A stretch of 23,142 nucleotides of DNA from Faecalibacterium sp. UBA1771 (lineage in GTDB: Bacteria; Bacillota; Clostridia; Oscillospirales; Ruminococcaceae): NCBI GenBank assembly GCA_002315315.1, contig DCGT01000045.1, forward strand, positions 43,291 through 66,432, in the 5' to 3' direction. Below the pieces are notes generated by a model. It was not told the origin of the DNA. It saw only the letters and a program-made list of their open reading frames with translations, and ran no database searches. This document shows, piece by piece, positions 14,853 through 21,861 of the stretch (position 1 is the stretch's first letter; every line of letters starts with the position of its first letter). The position numbers and the translations under genes were made by a program.

Positions 14853-16922
14853 ATGGCCTATTCACCGGATAAGATTCGCAACATAATGATTGCGGGTCAC
14901 AGCTCCAACGGAAAAACTTCTCTGGCGGAGGCTTTGCTTTACATAACAAAGTCGTCCGACCGCCTCGGTTCCGTCGCCGATGGTAACACCGTCACCGACT
15001 TTGATGCCGAGGAAATCAAAAGAAAGGCATCAATTTCCACCGCTGTTGCTCCGTTTGATTATGACGGTGTACACGTGAATCTTATCGACATTCCCGGACT
15101 GTTCGATTTCGAGGGTGGTATGTACGAGGGCGTTATGGCTGCCGAATCGGTTCTGACAGTGGTGTCGGCAAGAGCCGGAGTTTTGGTGGGTGCGCTTAAA
15201 GCCAATAAAATTGCCGTAAAAAACAATAAGGCAAGAGCTTTCTTCGTGAGCCAGATGGCAGCCGAAAATGCCGACTTCGACAAGACTCTTGAGGGGCTTA
15301 AATCAGAGTTCGGCGGCGCTGTTTGCCCGATCGTTTACCCCGTAGTCAAAGAGGGTCAGCCGACAGTTTATGTCGATTTGCTCGAAATGAAGGGATATAC
15401 CTATGCCAACGGTGTCGCATCCGAGGTTGCAGTGCCCGACACTAACGGTAAGCTCGAAGAAATCATAGGTGAAATGAACGAAGCCATTGCCGAGACCGAC
15501 GAGGCTCTTATGGATAAGTTCTTTGCCGATGAACCGTTTTCACATGATGAGCTTATTTCCGGACTTCGTACCGGTATCCTTAACGATCAAATTGCTCCCG
15601 TGGTCTGCGGTGATGCTCTGACTCTTGAGGGACTCGATAAGCTTTTGAAGCTTATTACCACAATGATGCCTGCTCCGACCGATGCAAAAGTCGAGGTTAT
15701 GAACGGTGAGACCGCCGAAGTTATTTCCTGCGATGCCAACGCTCCGCTTGTTGCCTATGTGTTTAAGACCGTTGCTGACCCGTTCGTGGGTAAGTTGTCT
15801 TACGTTAAAGTTCTTTCCGGAACATTTAAGGCTGAGTCTGCGGTTATCATCGCCAGAACCGGCGAACCTGAGCGTCTTGGCAAGCTGATTTCCGTAAAGG
15901 GAAAGAAGCAGACCGATGTTAAGGAAATCGGAGCCGGAGATATCGGCGCAGTAACCAAGCTTGCCGAAACCAAAACGGGCGATACGCTTTGCACCGTAGA
16001 AAAGAATGTTGCGGTTAAGTCTATCGTATTCCCGCTCCCCTCTATGTCTATGGCGGTTACCCCCAAGAAAAAGGGTGACGAGTCCAAAATTTCCGGTTCT
16101 ATCCAACGTTTGCTCGACGAGGACCCCACCTTGTCCTACTCCATCAATGGTGAAACCGGACAGCAGCTCCTTGCCGGACTCGGTGAACAGCACCTCGATG
16201 TTATTGTAAGTAAGCTCAAGACGAAATTTGGTGTTGAAGTCGACCTTGTTGCTCCGCGAATCGCTTACCGCGAAACCATTCGTAAAAAAGTTAAGGTTCA
16301 GGGTCGTCATAAGAAGCAGTCGGGCGGTCACGGACAGTTCGGTGATGTTTGGATAGAGTTTGAGCCGTGCGACGGAGACGATCTCGTATTTGAAGAGAAT
16401 GTATTCGGAGGTGCAGTACCGAAGAACTTCTTCCCGGCAGTTGAAAAGGGACTTCGTGAGTGTGTAACTCACGGTGTGCTCGCAGGTTATCCCGTTGTAG
16501 GTCTTAAAGCAACTCTTGTCGACGGTTCTTACCACCCGGTAGACTCTTCCGAAATGGCGTTCAAGACCGCTGCAAGCCTCGCTTACAAGGCAGGTCTTGC
16601 CATTGCAGGTCCCACACTTCTTGAGCCGATTGCCAACGTAAAGGCTCTCGTACCCGATACCAACACAGGTGATATAATGGGCGAGATTACCAAGCGTCGC
16701 GGTCGCGTTCTCGGAATGCACGCCGATGAAGACGGACTTCAGTTAGTAGAGGCTGAGGTACCGATGGGAGAAATGAGCGACTTTACAACATATATTCGTT
16801 CTTCTACGCAGGGTAGAGGAAGCTTCACGATGGAATTTGAACGTTATGAGCCTCTGCCCGGCAACCTTGAAGCAAAGGTTATCGAAGAAGCTAAGGCTCT
16901 CCAGGCTGAAGAAGATAAATAA
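14853..16922 (+). CDS. EF-G-like translation factor (variant GTPase)
   Basis: 689 aa, with all five EF-G domains. G1 is GHSSNGKT (15-22) and G3 is DIPGLFDF (79-86). Domain IV has SGGHGQFGDVWIEFEP and the tip HPVDSSEMAFK; domain V has GDIMGEITKRRGRVLGMHAD. Two key positions differ from canonical EF-G: the His of DTPGH, needed for GTP hydrolysis, is L83, and the guanine-specificity motif NKxD is replaced by SQMA (133-136, FFVSQMAAENADF). It belongs to the second type of EF-G-like protein that many Clostridia carry beside the housekeeping FusA. The role could be ribosome recycling, stress translation or something else; translocation should not be assumed. No str-operon genes (rpsL, rpsG, tuf) are nearby, which supports a non-housekeeping copy. 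Base use looks more regular and GC-rich than its neighbours, as expected for a well-expressed gene. It stands alone between its own promoter and terminator. Confidence 0.92.
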   Translation: MAYSPDKIRNIMIAGHSSNGKTSLAEALLYITKSSDRLGSVADGNTVTDFDAEEIKRKASISTAVAPFDYDGVHVNLIDIPGLFDFEGGMYEGVMAAESVLTVVSARAGVLVGALKANKIAVKNNKARAFFVSQMAAENADFDKTLEGLKSEFGGAVCPIVYPVVKEGQPTVYVDLLEMKGYTYANGVASEVAVPDTNGKLEEIIGEMNEAIAETDEALMDKFFADEPFSHDELISGLRTGILNDQIAPVVCGDALTLEGLDKLLKLITTMMPAPTDAKVEVMNGETAEVISCDANAPLVAYVFKTVADPFVGKLSYVKVLSGTFKAESAVIIARTGEPERLGKLISVKGKKQTDVKEIGAGDIGAVTKLAETKTGDTLCTVEKNVAVKSIVFPLPSMSMAVTPKKKGDESKISGSIQRLLDEDPTLSYSINGETGQQLLAGLGEQHLDVIVSKLKTKFGVEVDLVAPRIAYRETIRKKVKVQGRHKKQSGGHGQFGDVWIEFEPCDGDDLVFEENVFGGAVPKNFFPAVEKGLRECVTHGVLAGYPVVGLKATLVDGSYHPVDSSEMAFKTAASLAYKAGLAIAGPTLLEPIANVKALVPDTNTGDIMGEITKRRGRVLGMHADEDGLQLVEAEVPMGEMSDFTTYIRSSTQGRGSFTMEFERYEPLPGNLEAKVIEEAKALQAEEDK

Positions 16923-16934
16923 GATATTATACAT

Positions 16935-16968
16935 GATGGGGCTTTTGATTAAAGCCCCATCTGTTTTT
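16935..16968 (+). terminator. Terminator of the EF-G-like gene
   Basis: GATGGGGCTTT (16935-16945) and AAAGCCCCATC (16951-16961), an 11-bp perfect stem with a 5-nt loop, followed by TGTTTTT. The rmuC start lies only 25 nt later, so rmuC may depend on partial readthrough; no separate rmuC promoter is visible. Confidence 0.9.
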
Positions 16969-16993
16969 GTAGGTATTTTTATTCGGAGGATTT

Positions 16994-18241
16994 ATGCAGT
17001 TTTCCATATTGCTTTTCTTGCTTTTGACATCAATTTTTCTGTTGATTGCAATTTTAGTTCTGGTGCTTAAAATTTATAATTCACATAACGGTGATACAGA
17101 TAATCGTTTGACCGAAGAGATGAGAAATTCACGGCGTGAAACTATTGAGGTTACAACTTCAAATATGAGAGCGATGGGTGAAATGCTTCGTTCGTCACAG
17201 GAAACGCTCCAAAAAACGGTAAACGATTCACTTATGAGCATTGACCGCGGCTTCAGAGGCTTTGCGGCTCAAAATGAACAGAAGCTTGAAAATATTCGCG
17301 CTACAATGGAAAATCGACTAAATGATATCCGAACCGGCAATGATAAACAGCTTGAAGAAATGCGAAAAACTGTCGACGAAAAACTGCAAAAGACGCTCGA
17401 TGACAGAATAAGTCAGAGCTTCAAATTGGTTAGTGAACGTCTTGAACAGGTTTATAAGGGTCTTGGAGAGATGCAGACACTTGCAAACGGCGTCGGTGAC
17501 CTTAAAAAGGTTCTCGGAAATGTTAAGACAAGAGGTATTCTCGGAGAGATTCAGCTCGGTGCAATACTCGAACAAATGCTGTCGAATGAACAGTATTCAA
17601 AAAATATCATTACAAAAAGCGGTTCACGTGACCCGGTCGAGTATGCGGTCAAAATGCCGACCGAAGAAGGTGGTTATATTTATCTGCCGATAGATGCGAA
17701 ATTTCCTCTTGATGCTTATTCGGCGCTGACAGATGCTTACGATACTGGTGACCAATCGTTAATTGAAGTTGCGGCAAGCAACTTGGTTTCGCGTATAAAA
17801 CGTTTTGCAAAGGATATTAACGACAAATATATTGACCCACCATTCACAACCGAATTTGCGATAATGTTTTTGCCTGTCGAAGGGCTTTATGCCGAAGTTG
17901 TACGGCGCGGAATGGTAGAGGTGCTTCAGCACGATTTTAAGGTAAGTATTGCCGGACCGACTACTATGTCGGCTCTGCTCAACAGTCTGCAGATGGGTTT
18001 TCGCAGCCTTGCCATTCAAAAGAGAACGAGTGAAGTATGGAATGTGCTCGGTGCAGTTAAAACCGAGTTTGAAAAGTTTAATGATGTTTTGCTGATGACG
18101 CAGCAGAGAATTAATCAGGCGAATGATGAGCTTGATAAGCTTGTCGGTGTCAGAACACGTCAGATTCAGCGCAGACTGAAAAATGTTACAAAGCTTGAAG
18201 ATTCCGAAGCAAGGTATAGTTTGTCGGATTACGATGAATAA
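16994..18241 (+). CDS. rmuC: DNA recombination protein RmuC homologue
   Basis: 415 aa, start supported by GGAGGA. Residues 3-28 form one N-terminal membrane helix; residues about 35-160 are a long coiled coil rich in Glu, Arg and Lys; then comes the RmuC domain with the nuclease-like core: LGNVKTRGILGEIQLGAILEQ, and YLPIDAKFPLDAYSAL, which contains the D-x-K pair of a PD-(D/E)xK-type fold. The C-terminal FLPVEGLYAE and GPTTMSALLNSLQMGF are typical of the family. RmuC limits certain DNA inversions and rearrangements in E. coli; its exact biochemistry is not settled. It sits between two terminators with no partner gene. Confidence 0.93.
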   Translation: MQFSILLFLLLTSIFLLIAILVLVLKIYNSHNGDTDNRLTEEMRNSRRETIEVTTSNMRAMGEMLRSSQETLQKTVNDSLMSIDRGFRGFAAQNEQKLENIRATMENRLNDIRTGNDKQLEEMRKTVDEKLQKTLDDRISQSFKLVSERLEQVYKGLGEMQTLANGVGDLKKVLGNVKTRGILGEIQLGAILEQMLSNEQYSKNIITKSGSRDPVEYAVKMPTEEGGYIYLPIDAKFPLDAYSALTDAYDTGDQSLIEVAASNLVSRIKRFAKDINDKYIDPPFTTEFAIMFLPVEGLYAEVVRRGMVEVLQHDFKVSIAGPTTMSALLNSLQMGFRSLAIQKRTSEVWNVLGAVKTEFEKFNDVLLMTQQRINQANDELDKLVGVRTRQIQRRLKNVTKLEDSEARYSLSDYDE

Positions 18242-18245
18242 TAAA

Positions 18246-18286
18246 CAGCCGTGTCGAAATTGAATTCCGATACGGCTGAATTTTTA
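18246..18286. terminator. Terminator between rmuC and the convergent MFS gene
   Basis: CAGCCGTGTCG (18246-18256) pairs with CGATACGGCTG (18268-18278) including one G-U pair, followed by a T-run on the plus strand. On the minus strand the T-rich flank is weaker, so it mainly serves rmuC and may also serve the MFS gene. Confidence 0.8.
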
Positions 18287-19519
18287 TTACATATTATCTG
18301 CTGTGCTTGTAAAGATTTTGCTGCATTCTTTTCTGTTTTTAACTACCGTCAGCATACAAACGACTAATGAAATGATTCCACCTATTGTCATTACAATGCG
18401 GTAATCGAGAATATCACCAAGCCATCCTATTAATGGTGCCAATACTGCGCTGAACGTGAGAAAAAATACTGATTGCATAGCGTTAAGTCTTGCACGCATA
18501 TCTTCGGGTATGTACTTCTGTATCGCCGCATATCGCAGTGTTCCGCTTTGTATTCCAAGATATCCGCAGATGGCTCTGTTCACAAGCATTAACGGATATG
18601 GAAGCCACAGTAAAACCGAGTCCATAGTATCGTAAAATAGGTAGATAAAGTTGACAAATCCGTTTTTCTTTTCAGGTTTTATACGCACTTTATAGCAGAT
18701 TGCACCACCTATTGTTCGTCCTATTACATCGGCAATAGTGAAAAAACCGTACATCGTAACCGACAGTCCCGGCATAGTGGAAAAGAAAGCGACAAGCAGA
18801 GATTCATAACCGCCGTACATACCGTTGCACGTAGAGGAATACAGTGTCATTGACAGTATTCCTTTTTCTTTTTTTAGGTATGCTATGGCTTCCTTTATAT
18901 CGCCCCACCATTGTCTTATTGAGAAATCGGTTCCTTGCTTTATTTCTTCCTGCAGTTGTATTCTGCTTTCAATTAACGTCGAAAGCAAACATAAAAATCC
19001 TTGAATCATCAATATGTTTGCAGCACCGATTGTACGATACAGAACAGCGGCAAGAGGAGTCATTATCAGCGTAATGACAGGGTAGAGCATCGACGCTGCC
19101 GCATAACCCTTTTCCTCATAACCGCTCGGCAAAAGTTTGGGATAAATCGAATTATATGTCAATTCATCGAAAGAACCGAAAGATGCGATAATCAGTGAAA
19201 AAATCAAATAGTAGATGTAGTTGAATTCATTGCTTTTGAGCCATAGTCCGGCAACAACATATACAACCGACGCAGCTGCATCACAGCCTACGAGAAACGG
19301 CTTTCTCGGTAGTCTGTCCATAATTGGAGCGACAAAAAGAGGAATAAAAAAGCCCGGTATCACCCTGAGTGCTACGATTATTGCCGCGGCGAGGGTAGAA
19401 CGGGTTTCGTCAAACACGAGAAAGGAAAGAGCAAAGCCGCCGGCGACATTGCCGAGCATTCCGAGCGCTGAAGCAAAAATAATGGTTGTGAAATTTTTGG
19501 TCCAAAGACCTTTGTTCAT
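18287..19519 (-). CDS. MFS transporter
   Basis: Integral membrane transporter of the major facilitator superfamily, 410 aa, about 12 hydrophobic helices. The loop after helix 2 has APIMDRLPRKPFLVGCD, which fits MFS motif A. The overall layout resembles the drug/macrolide-efflux branch (MefA-like), where many members have no known substrate. The start ATG 19519 follows GGAG at 6 nt. Transcription runs from a perfect-consensus promoter at 19576-19604, divergent from the UroD operon. A 13-bp palindrome overlaps the ribosome binding site. No resistance or regulator gene is adjacent, so the substrate cannot be named. Confidence 0.9.
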   Translation of the reverse strand: MNKGLWTKNFTTIIFASALGMLGNVAGGFALSFLVFDETRSTLAAAIIVALRVIPGFFIPLFVAPIMDRLPRKPFLVGCDAAASVVYVVAGLWLKSNEFNYIYYLIFSLIIASFGSFDELTYNSIYPKLLPSGYEEKGYAAASMLYPVITLIMTPLAAVLYRTIGAANILMIQGFLCLLSTLIESRIQLQEEIKQGTDFSIRQWWGDIKEAIAYLKKEKGILSMTLYSSTCNGMYGGYESLLVAFFSTMPGLSVTMYGFFTIADVIGRTIGGAICYKVRIKPEKKNGFVNFIYLFYDTMDSVLLWLPYPLMLVNRAICGYLGIQSGTLRYAAIQKYIPEDMRARLNAMQSVFFLTFSAVLAPLIGWLGDILDYRIVMTIGGIISLVVCMLTVVKNRKECSKIFTSTADNM

Positions 19520-19536
19520 AGATACTCCGAGTATGC
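19518..19536 (-). promoter_or_regulatory. Palindrome overlapping the MFS ribosome binding site
   Basis: ATACTC-C-GAGTAT on the plus strand (within this stretch) contains the GGAG of the MFS gene on the minus strand. As DNA it could be a small operator. As RNA the loop is too tight to fold without opening a base pair. Confidence 0.35.
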
Positions 19537-19575
19537 ATAATGAAATTTGAGTGGAACAGCATACCCCCCAAAAAA

Positions 19576-19604
19576 ATTATATTTCTCTTTTTTCTGCTTG
19601 TCAA
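19576..19604 (-). promoter_or_regulatory. Consensus promoter of the MFS gene
   Basis: On the minus strand: TTGACA (19599-19604), 17 nt spacer, TATAAT (19576-19581). Both hexamers match the sigma-A consensus perfectly. The start site would fall within a T-run/G-run (TTTTTTTGGGGGG), an unusual initial transcribed region. Confidence 0.85.
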
Positions 19605-19664
19605 CAATATTAAAGTTACAACGCTATTGTATGATTGTATTGATAAGTATCCTTTGTTTTTCTC

Positions 19665-19694
19665 TTGCTTATTACCATTATTATGCGATATAAT
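19665..19694 (+). promoter_or_regulatory. Promoter of the UroD/CobW operon
   Basis: TTGCTT (19665-19670), 18 nt spacer, TATAAT (19689-19694). The start would be near 19701, giving a leader of about 70 nt, too short for a cobalamin riboswitch. The leader contains a possible small stem GCCTT/AAGGC. Confidence 0.6.
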
Positions 19695-19770
19695 ATAAGT
19701 GAAATTAGACAAAGTTTTTGCCTTGTTTTTTAAAATATAAGGCTTAACGACAAAAACGGAGGATTATTTT

Positions 19771-20796
19771 ATGGCTAAGGTCACACCAAAGGAAAATTTT
19801 TTGAAGCTTGCAAACGGCGAATTTCCGTACTATGTTCCTTTTTACAGCATAATGGGCGACCCGTATTTGGGAGAATGTGCCGTAAAGGATGCGCGTGTCA
19901 CATTTTTTGAGGATACAAGCTTTCAGGGTGGAATTGATATGTGGGGCGTCCCCTATGCATCGCCTTCTACCGGTATCGAGGCAGCTATGCCGGATACCCG
20001 TATAAACATCCTTGAAGAAATCTCCGACTGGTCAAAGGTTGTAAAGTTTCCCAAGCCGCTGGATGTTGATATTGACAAGATGTATGCCGAAAACCTTAAA
20101 ACCATCGACCGCACACAGACCTGTCTTTCCTTCGGACCTCATTTCGGACCGTTTCAAGAGCTGGTAGCACTTATGGGATTTGAGGGGGGACTTATTGCCC
20201 TTATGGAGGATCCCGATGAGGTTAGTGCGATGCTCAATGCTATGGTTGACCACATTATGCCTCATTATAAAAAGGCTTTTGAAGTAATTAGGCCCGATTT
20301 TTGGCGTATGTTGGATGATACCTGTGCCAAGACAGCTCCTTTCTTTTCACCTGAAATTTATGAAGAGGTTTTCTTGCCTATATATATGAGGCTTTCCGAG
20401 CCGGCGAGAGAGGCGGGAGTACCTGTTTTGTTCCATAATTGCGGTAACACTACCCCGTTCCTTGAATATATGTATCAGTTCGGTGTGCGTGTAACAGAGC
20501 CTTTCCAAGAAAGCAACGATATTAGGAAATGTCAGGAACAGTTTAAAGGCAGAATGTCCTTTGTCGGACATTGGGGTTGGGGTCAGCATATTCCCGGAAA
20601 TTATCCCGATTTCGACGAAGAAGAATTCCGTCAGGACATTAGAGATACGATTGACGAATGCTCTGTCGGCGGCGGATATGCTTTTGCCGGCTTCCCTATC
20701 GGATTGCCAGGCGACCCCGGAGTGAAACGTGCATATAATATTATGCGCGACGAAGTACATTGGTACGGAAGAAAGGTTTACGGATATACCGAATGA
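19771..20796 (+). CDS. UroD/MtaA-superfamily protein 1 (probable corrinoid-linked methyltransferase)
   Basis: 341 aa TIM-barrel protein of the uroporphyrinogen decarboxylase superfamily. It has the H-x-C-G-N-T zinc motif of the methylcobamide:CoM methyltransferase type as H222-N-C224-G-N-T (VLFHNCGNTTPFLEY). The third zinc ligand, a Cys late in the barrel, is not obvious: the matching stretch reads GGGYAFAGFPIGLPG. The N-terminal RQAGR substrate motif of true HemE is absent, so a role in haem synthesis is unlikely. Family members move methyl groups between a corrinoid protein and a small thiol or tetrahydrofolate; the methyl donor here is unknown and no corrinoid-binding protein lies in the window. 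First gene of a four-gene operon; its stop overlaps the next start (ATGA), so their amounts are probably tied. Confidence 0.85.
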   Translation: MAKVTPKENFLKLANGEFPYYVPFYSIMGDPYLGECAVKDARVTFFEDTSFQGGIDMWGVPYASPSTGIEAAMPDTRINILEEISDWSKVVKFPKPLDVDIDKMYAENLKTIDRTQTCLSFGPHFGPFQELVALMGFEGGLIALMEDPDEVSAMLNAMVDHIMPHYKKAFEVIRPDFWRMLDDTCAKTAPFFSPEIYEEVFLPIYMRLSEPAREAGVPVLFHNCGNTTPFLEYMYQFGVRVTEPFQESNDIRKCQEQFKGRMSFVGHWGWGQHIPGNYPDFDEEEFRQDIRDTIDECSVGGGYAFAGFPIGLPGDPGVKRAYNIMRDEVHWYGRKVYGYTE

Positions 20797-21392
20797 ACTT
20801 CCTGATTATCGGCGGCTTCCTCGGCTCGGGTAAGACAAGCCTTCTTCTTCAGCTTACCGCATATATGCGCAATAAGCTCGGAATAGAGAAAACTGTTATT
20901 TTGGAAAATGAAATTGGTAAAGTCGGTATTGATGACCGCGTCCTTTCCGGCACCGGATATAATGTGCAGGGAATGTTTGCGGGATGCGTTTGCTGTACAA
21001 TGGCAGGAGAGCTGTCGCTGACGGTTAAGGCTATTGAGCGTGAAATCAACCCCGAATGGATAATTATGGAAGCTACCGGAATGGCTTTCCCGCAGAATGT
21101 TAAGGAGAACTTAACCGATGCTCTCGGAATAAACGCCCGTATATGCTGTCTTGTCGACGGTAAACGTTGGCAGCGGTTATTAAAGCCAATGGGGCATTTG
21201 CTTCCGCTTCAGCTTAACGATGCCGATACCGTATTAATCAATAAAATCGACCTTATTGACAGTGATACTCTTGATTTTGTATGTGCAAGCGCAGCGGAAT
21301 TCTGCAAACCGAGCGTTAAGCTGTTTAACGTAAGTATGAACAGCGAGCTTGATGTCGGTATTTTTAACAGTATCCTCGGGAGGAAAGACTAA
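20793..21392 (+). CDS. CobW/COG0523-type GTPase lacking the C-terminal domain
   Basis: G3E-family P-loop GTPase, 199 aa. The start at 20793 is chosen because it overlaps the previous stop as ATGA and places the P-loop at the usual distance; an upstream GTG frame would lie inside the previous gene. Motifs in order: Walker A GFLGSGKT (8-15), ENEIGKVGID (38-47), metal-binding C-x-C-C at C65/C67/C68 (AGCVCCTM), E93-x-T-G (MEATGMAFP), and NKID (150-153). COG0523 proteins use GTP to insert or deliver Zn, Co or other metals. They usually have about 320-400 residues, often with a His-rich linker and a CobW C-terminal domain; this one stops after the GTPase domain. The next gene begins in the same base as this stop ends and supplies a His-rich segment. 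Likely client: a UroD-family zinc enzyme next door. Confidence 0.9.
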   Translation: MNFLIIGGFLGSGKTSLLLQLTAYMRNKLGIEKTVILENEIGKVGIDDRVLSGTGYNVQGMFAGCVCCTMAGELSLTVKAIEREINPEWIIMEATGMAFPQNVKENLTDALGINARICCLVDGKRWQRLLKPMGHLLPLQLNDADTVLINKIDLIDSDTLDFVCASAAEFCKPSVKLFNVSMNSELDVGIFNSILGRKD

Positions 21393-21841
21393 TGACTGAG
21401 CACGAGCATCATCACCACAGCCACGATGATAATTGCTGCTGTGAAAAATGCAGAGGAATAAGCATTTCCGATCACGAGGGTGCGCTCATCTGTACACTTG
21501 AGGGTTATATTCCCGCAAGCAATATAGAAGATGCAAAGGAGCGCATAAGCTGCGCTATGAAACAGCTTGCTTCTCGAATTGTAGAAGCAGGCGGAATTAT
21601 CGGACATATCAAGGCGATAGTATCGGAAGAAGGCAGAGGTTATCAGATTTCGGTAACCGATGATGAAGCCATTGCGCGTATTCTGCCACCGTCATCATAT
21701 AGTGGAGATTGTGCCGTGATTGTTTTTGCTGTTGAAGAGAATGTTTTGAGAAAATATATTCAGGATACCGTTGGCGGATTAATTGTTTCGGATAATACCC
21801 GTCACGGTGATGACTGTGGATGTGAGCACGAACATAAATAA
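21392..21841 (+). CDS. Small His/Cys-rich metal-binding protein, possible detached CobW C-terminal half
   Basis: 149 aa. The start ATG shares one base with the stop of the GTPase gene (TAATG) and has GGGAGG upstream. The N-terminus is a metal-binding patch, HEHHHHSHDD followed by CCC-x2-C (C15, C16, C17, C20). The C-terminus ends in a second patch (H138, C142, C144, H146, H148). Between them, residues about 28-130 are a compact alpha/beta segment (NIEDAKERISCAMKQLASRI, then GHIKAIVSEE, ending CAVIVFAVEENVLRKYI). Its helix-strand order, including a final hydrophobic strand and helix, resembles the CobW C-terminal domain, which in ordinary COG0523 proteins follows a His-rich linker. I infer that this is the second half of a split CobW-type chaperone. 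Other options are a free metal-storage or donor protein. No signal peptide is seen. Confidence 0.8.
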   Translation: MTEHEHHHHSHDDNCCCEKCRGISISDHEGALICTLEGYIPASNIEDAKERISCAMKQLASRIVEAGGIIGHIKAIVSEEGRGYQISVTDDEAIARILPPSSYSGDCAVIVFAVEENVLRKYIQDTVGGLIVSDNTRHGDDCGCEHEHK

Positions 21842-21861
21842 GAATAATAAGGAGAGTATTT

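Noticed and set aside
15540..16721. A 393-codon open frame on the minus strand
   Set aside because: It lies wholly inside the EF-G-like gene, has no ribosome binding site or family-like motif, and its composition is explained by the codon bias of the plus-strand gene.
14853..16922. Tetracycline-resistance ribosomal protection protein (TetM type)
   Set aside because: The protein has the EF-G-like starting block PDKIRNIMIAGHSSNGKT and the changed G3/G4 motifs of the EF-G-like clade; no mobile context or tet leader peptide is seen.
19695..19770. Cobalamin riboswitch in front of the UroD operon
   Set aside because: The leader is only about 70 nt and no B12-box-like conserved core was seen.
19771..20796. 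Assignment as HemE, uroporphyrinogen decarboxylase of haem synthesis
   Set aside because: The HemE N-terminal RQAGR motif is missing, the H-x-C-G-N-T zinc motif is present, and no haem genes are nearby; the methyltransferase branch fits better.
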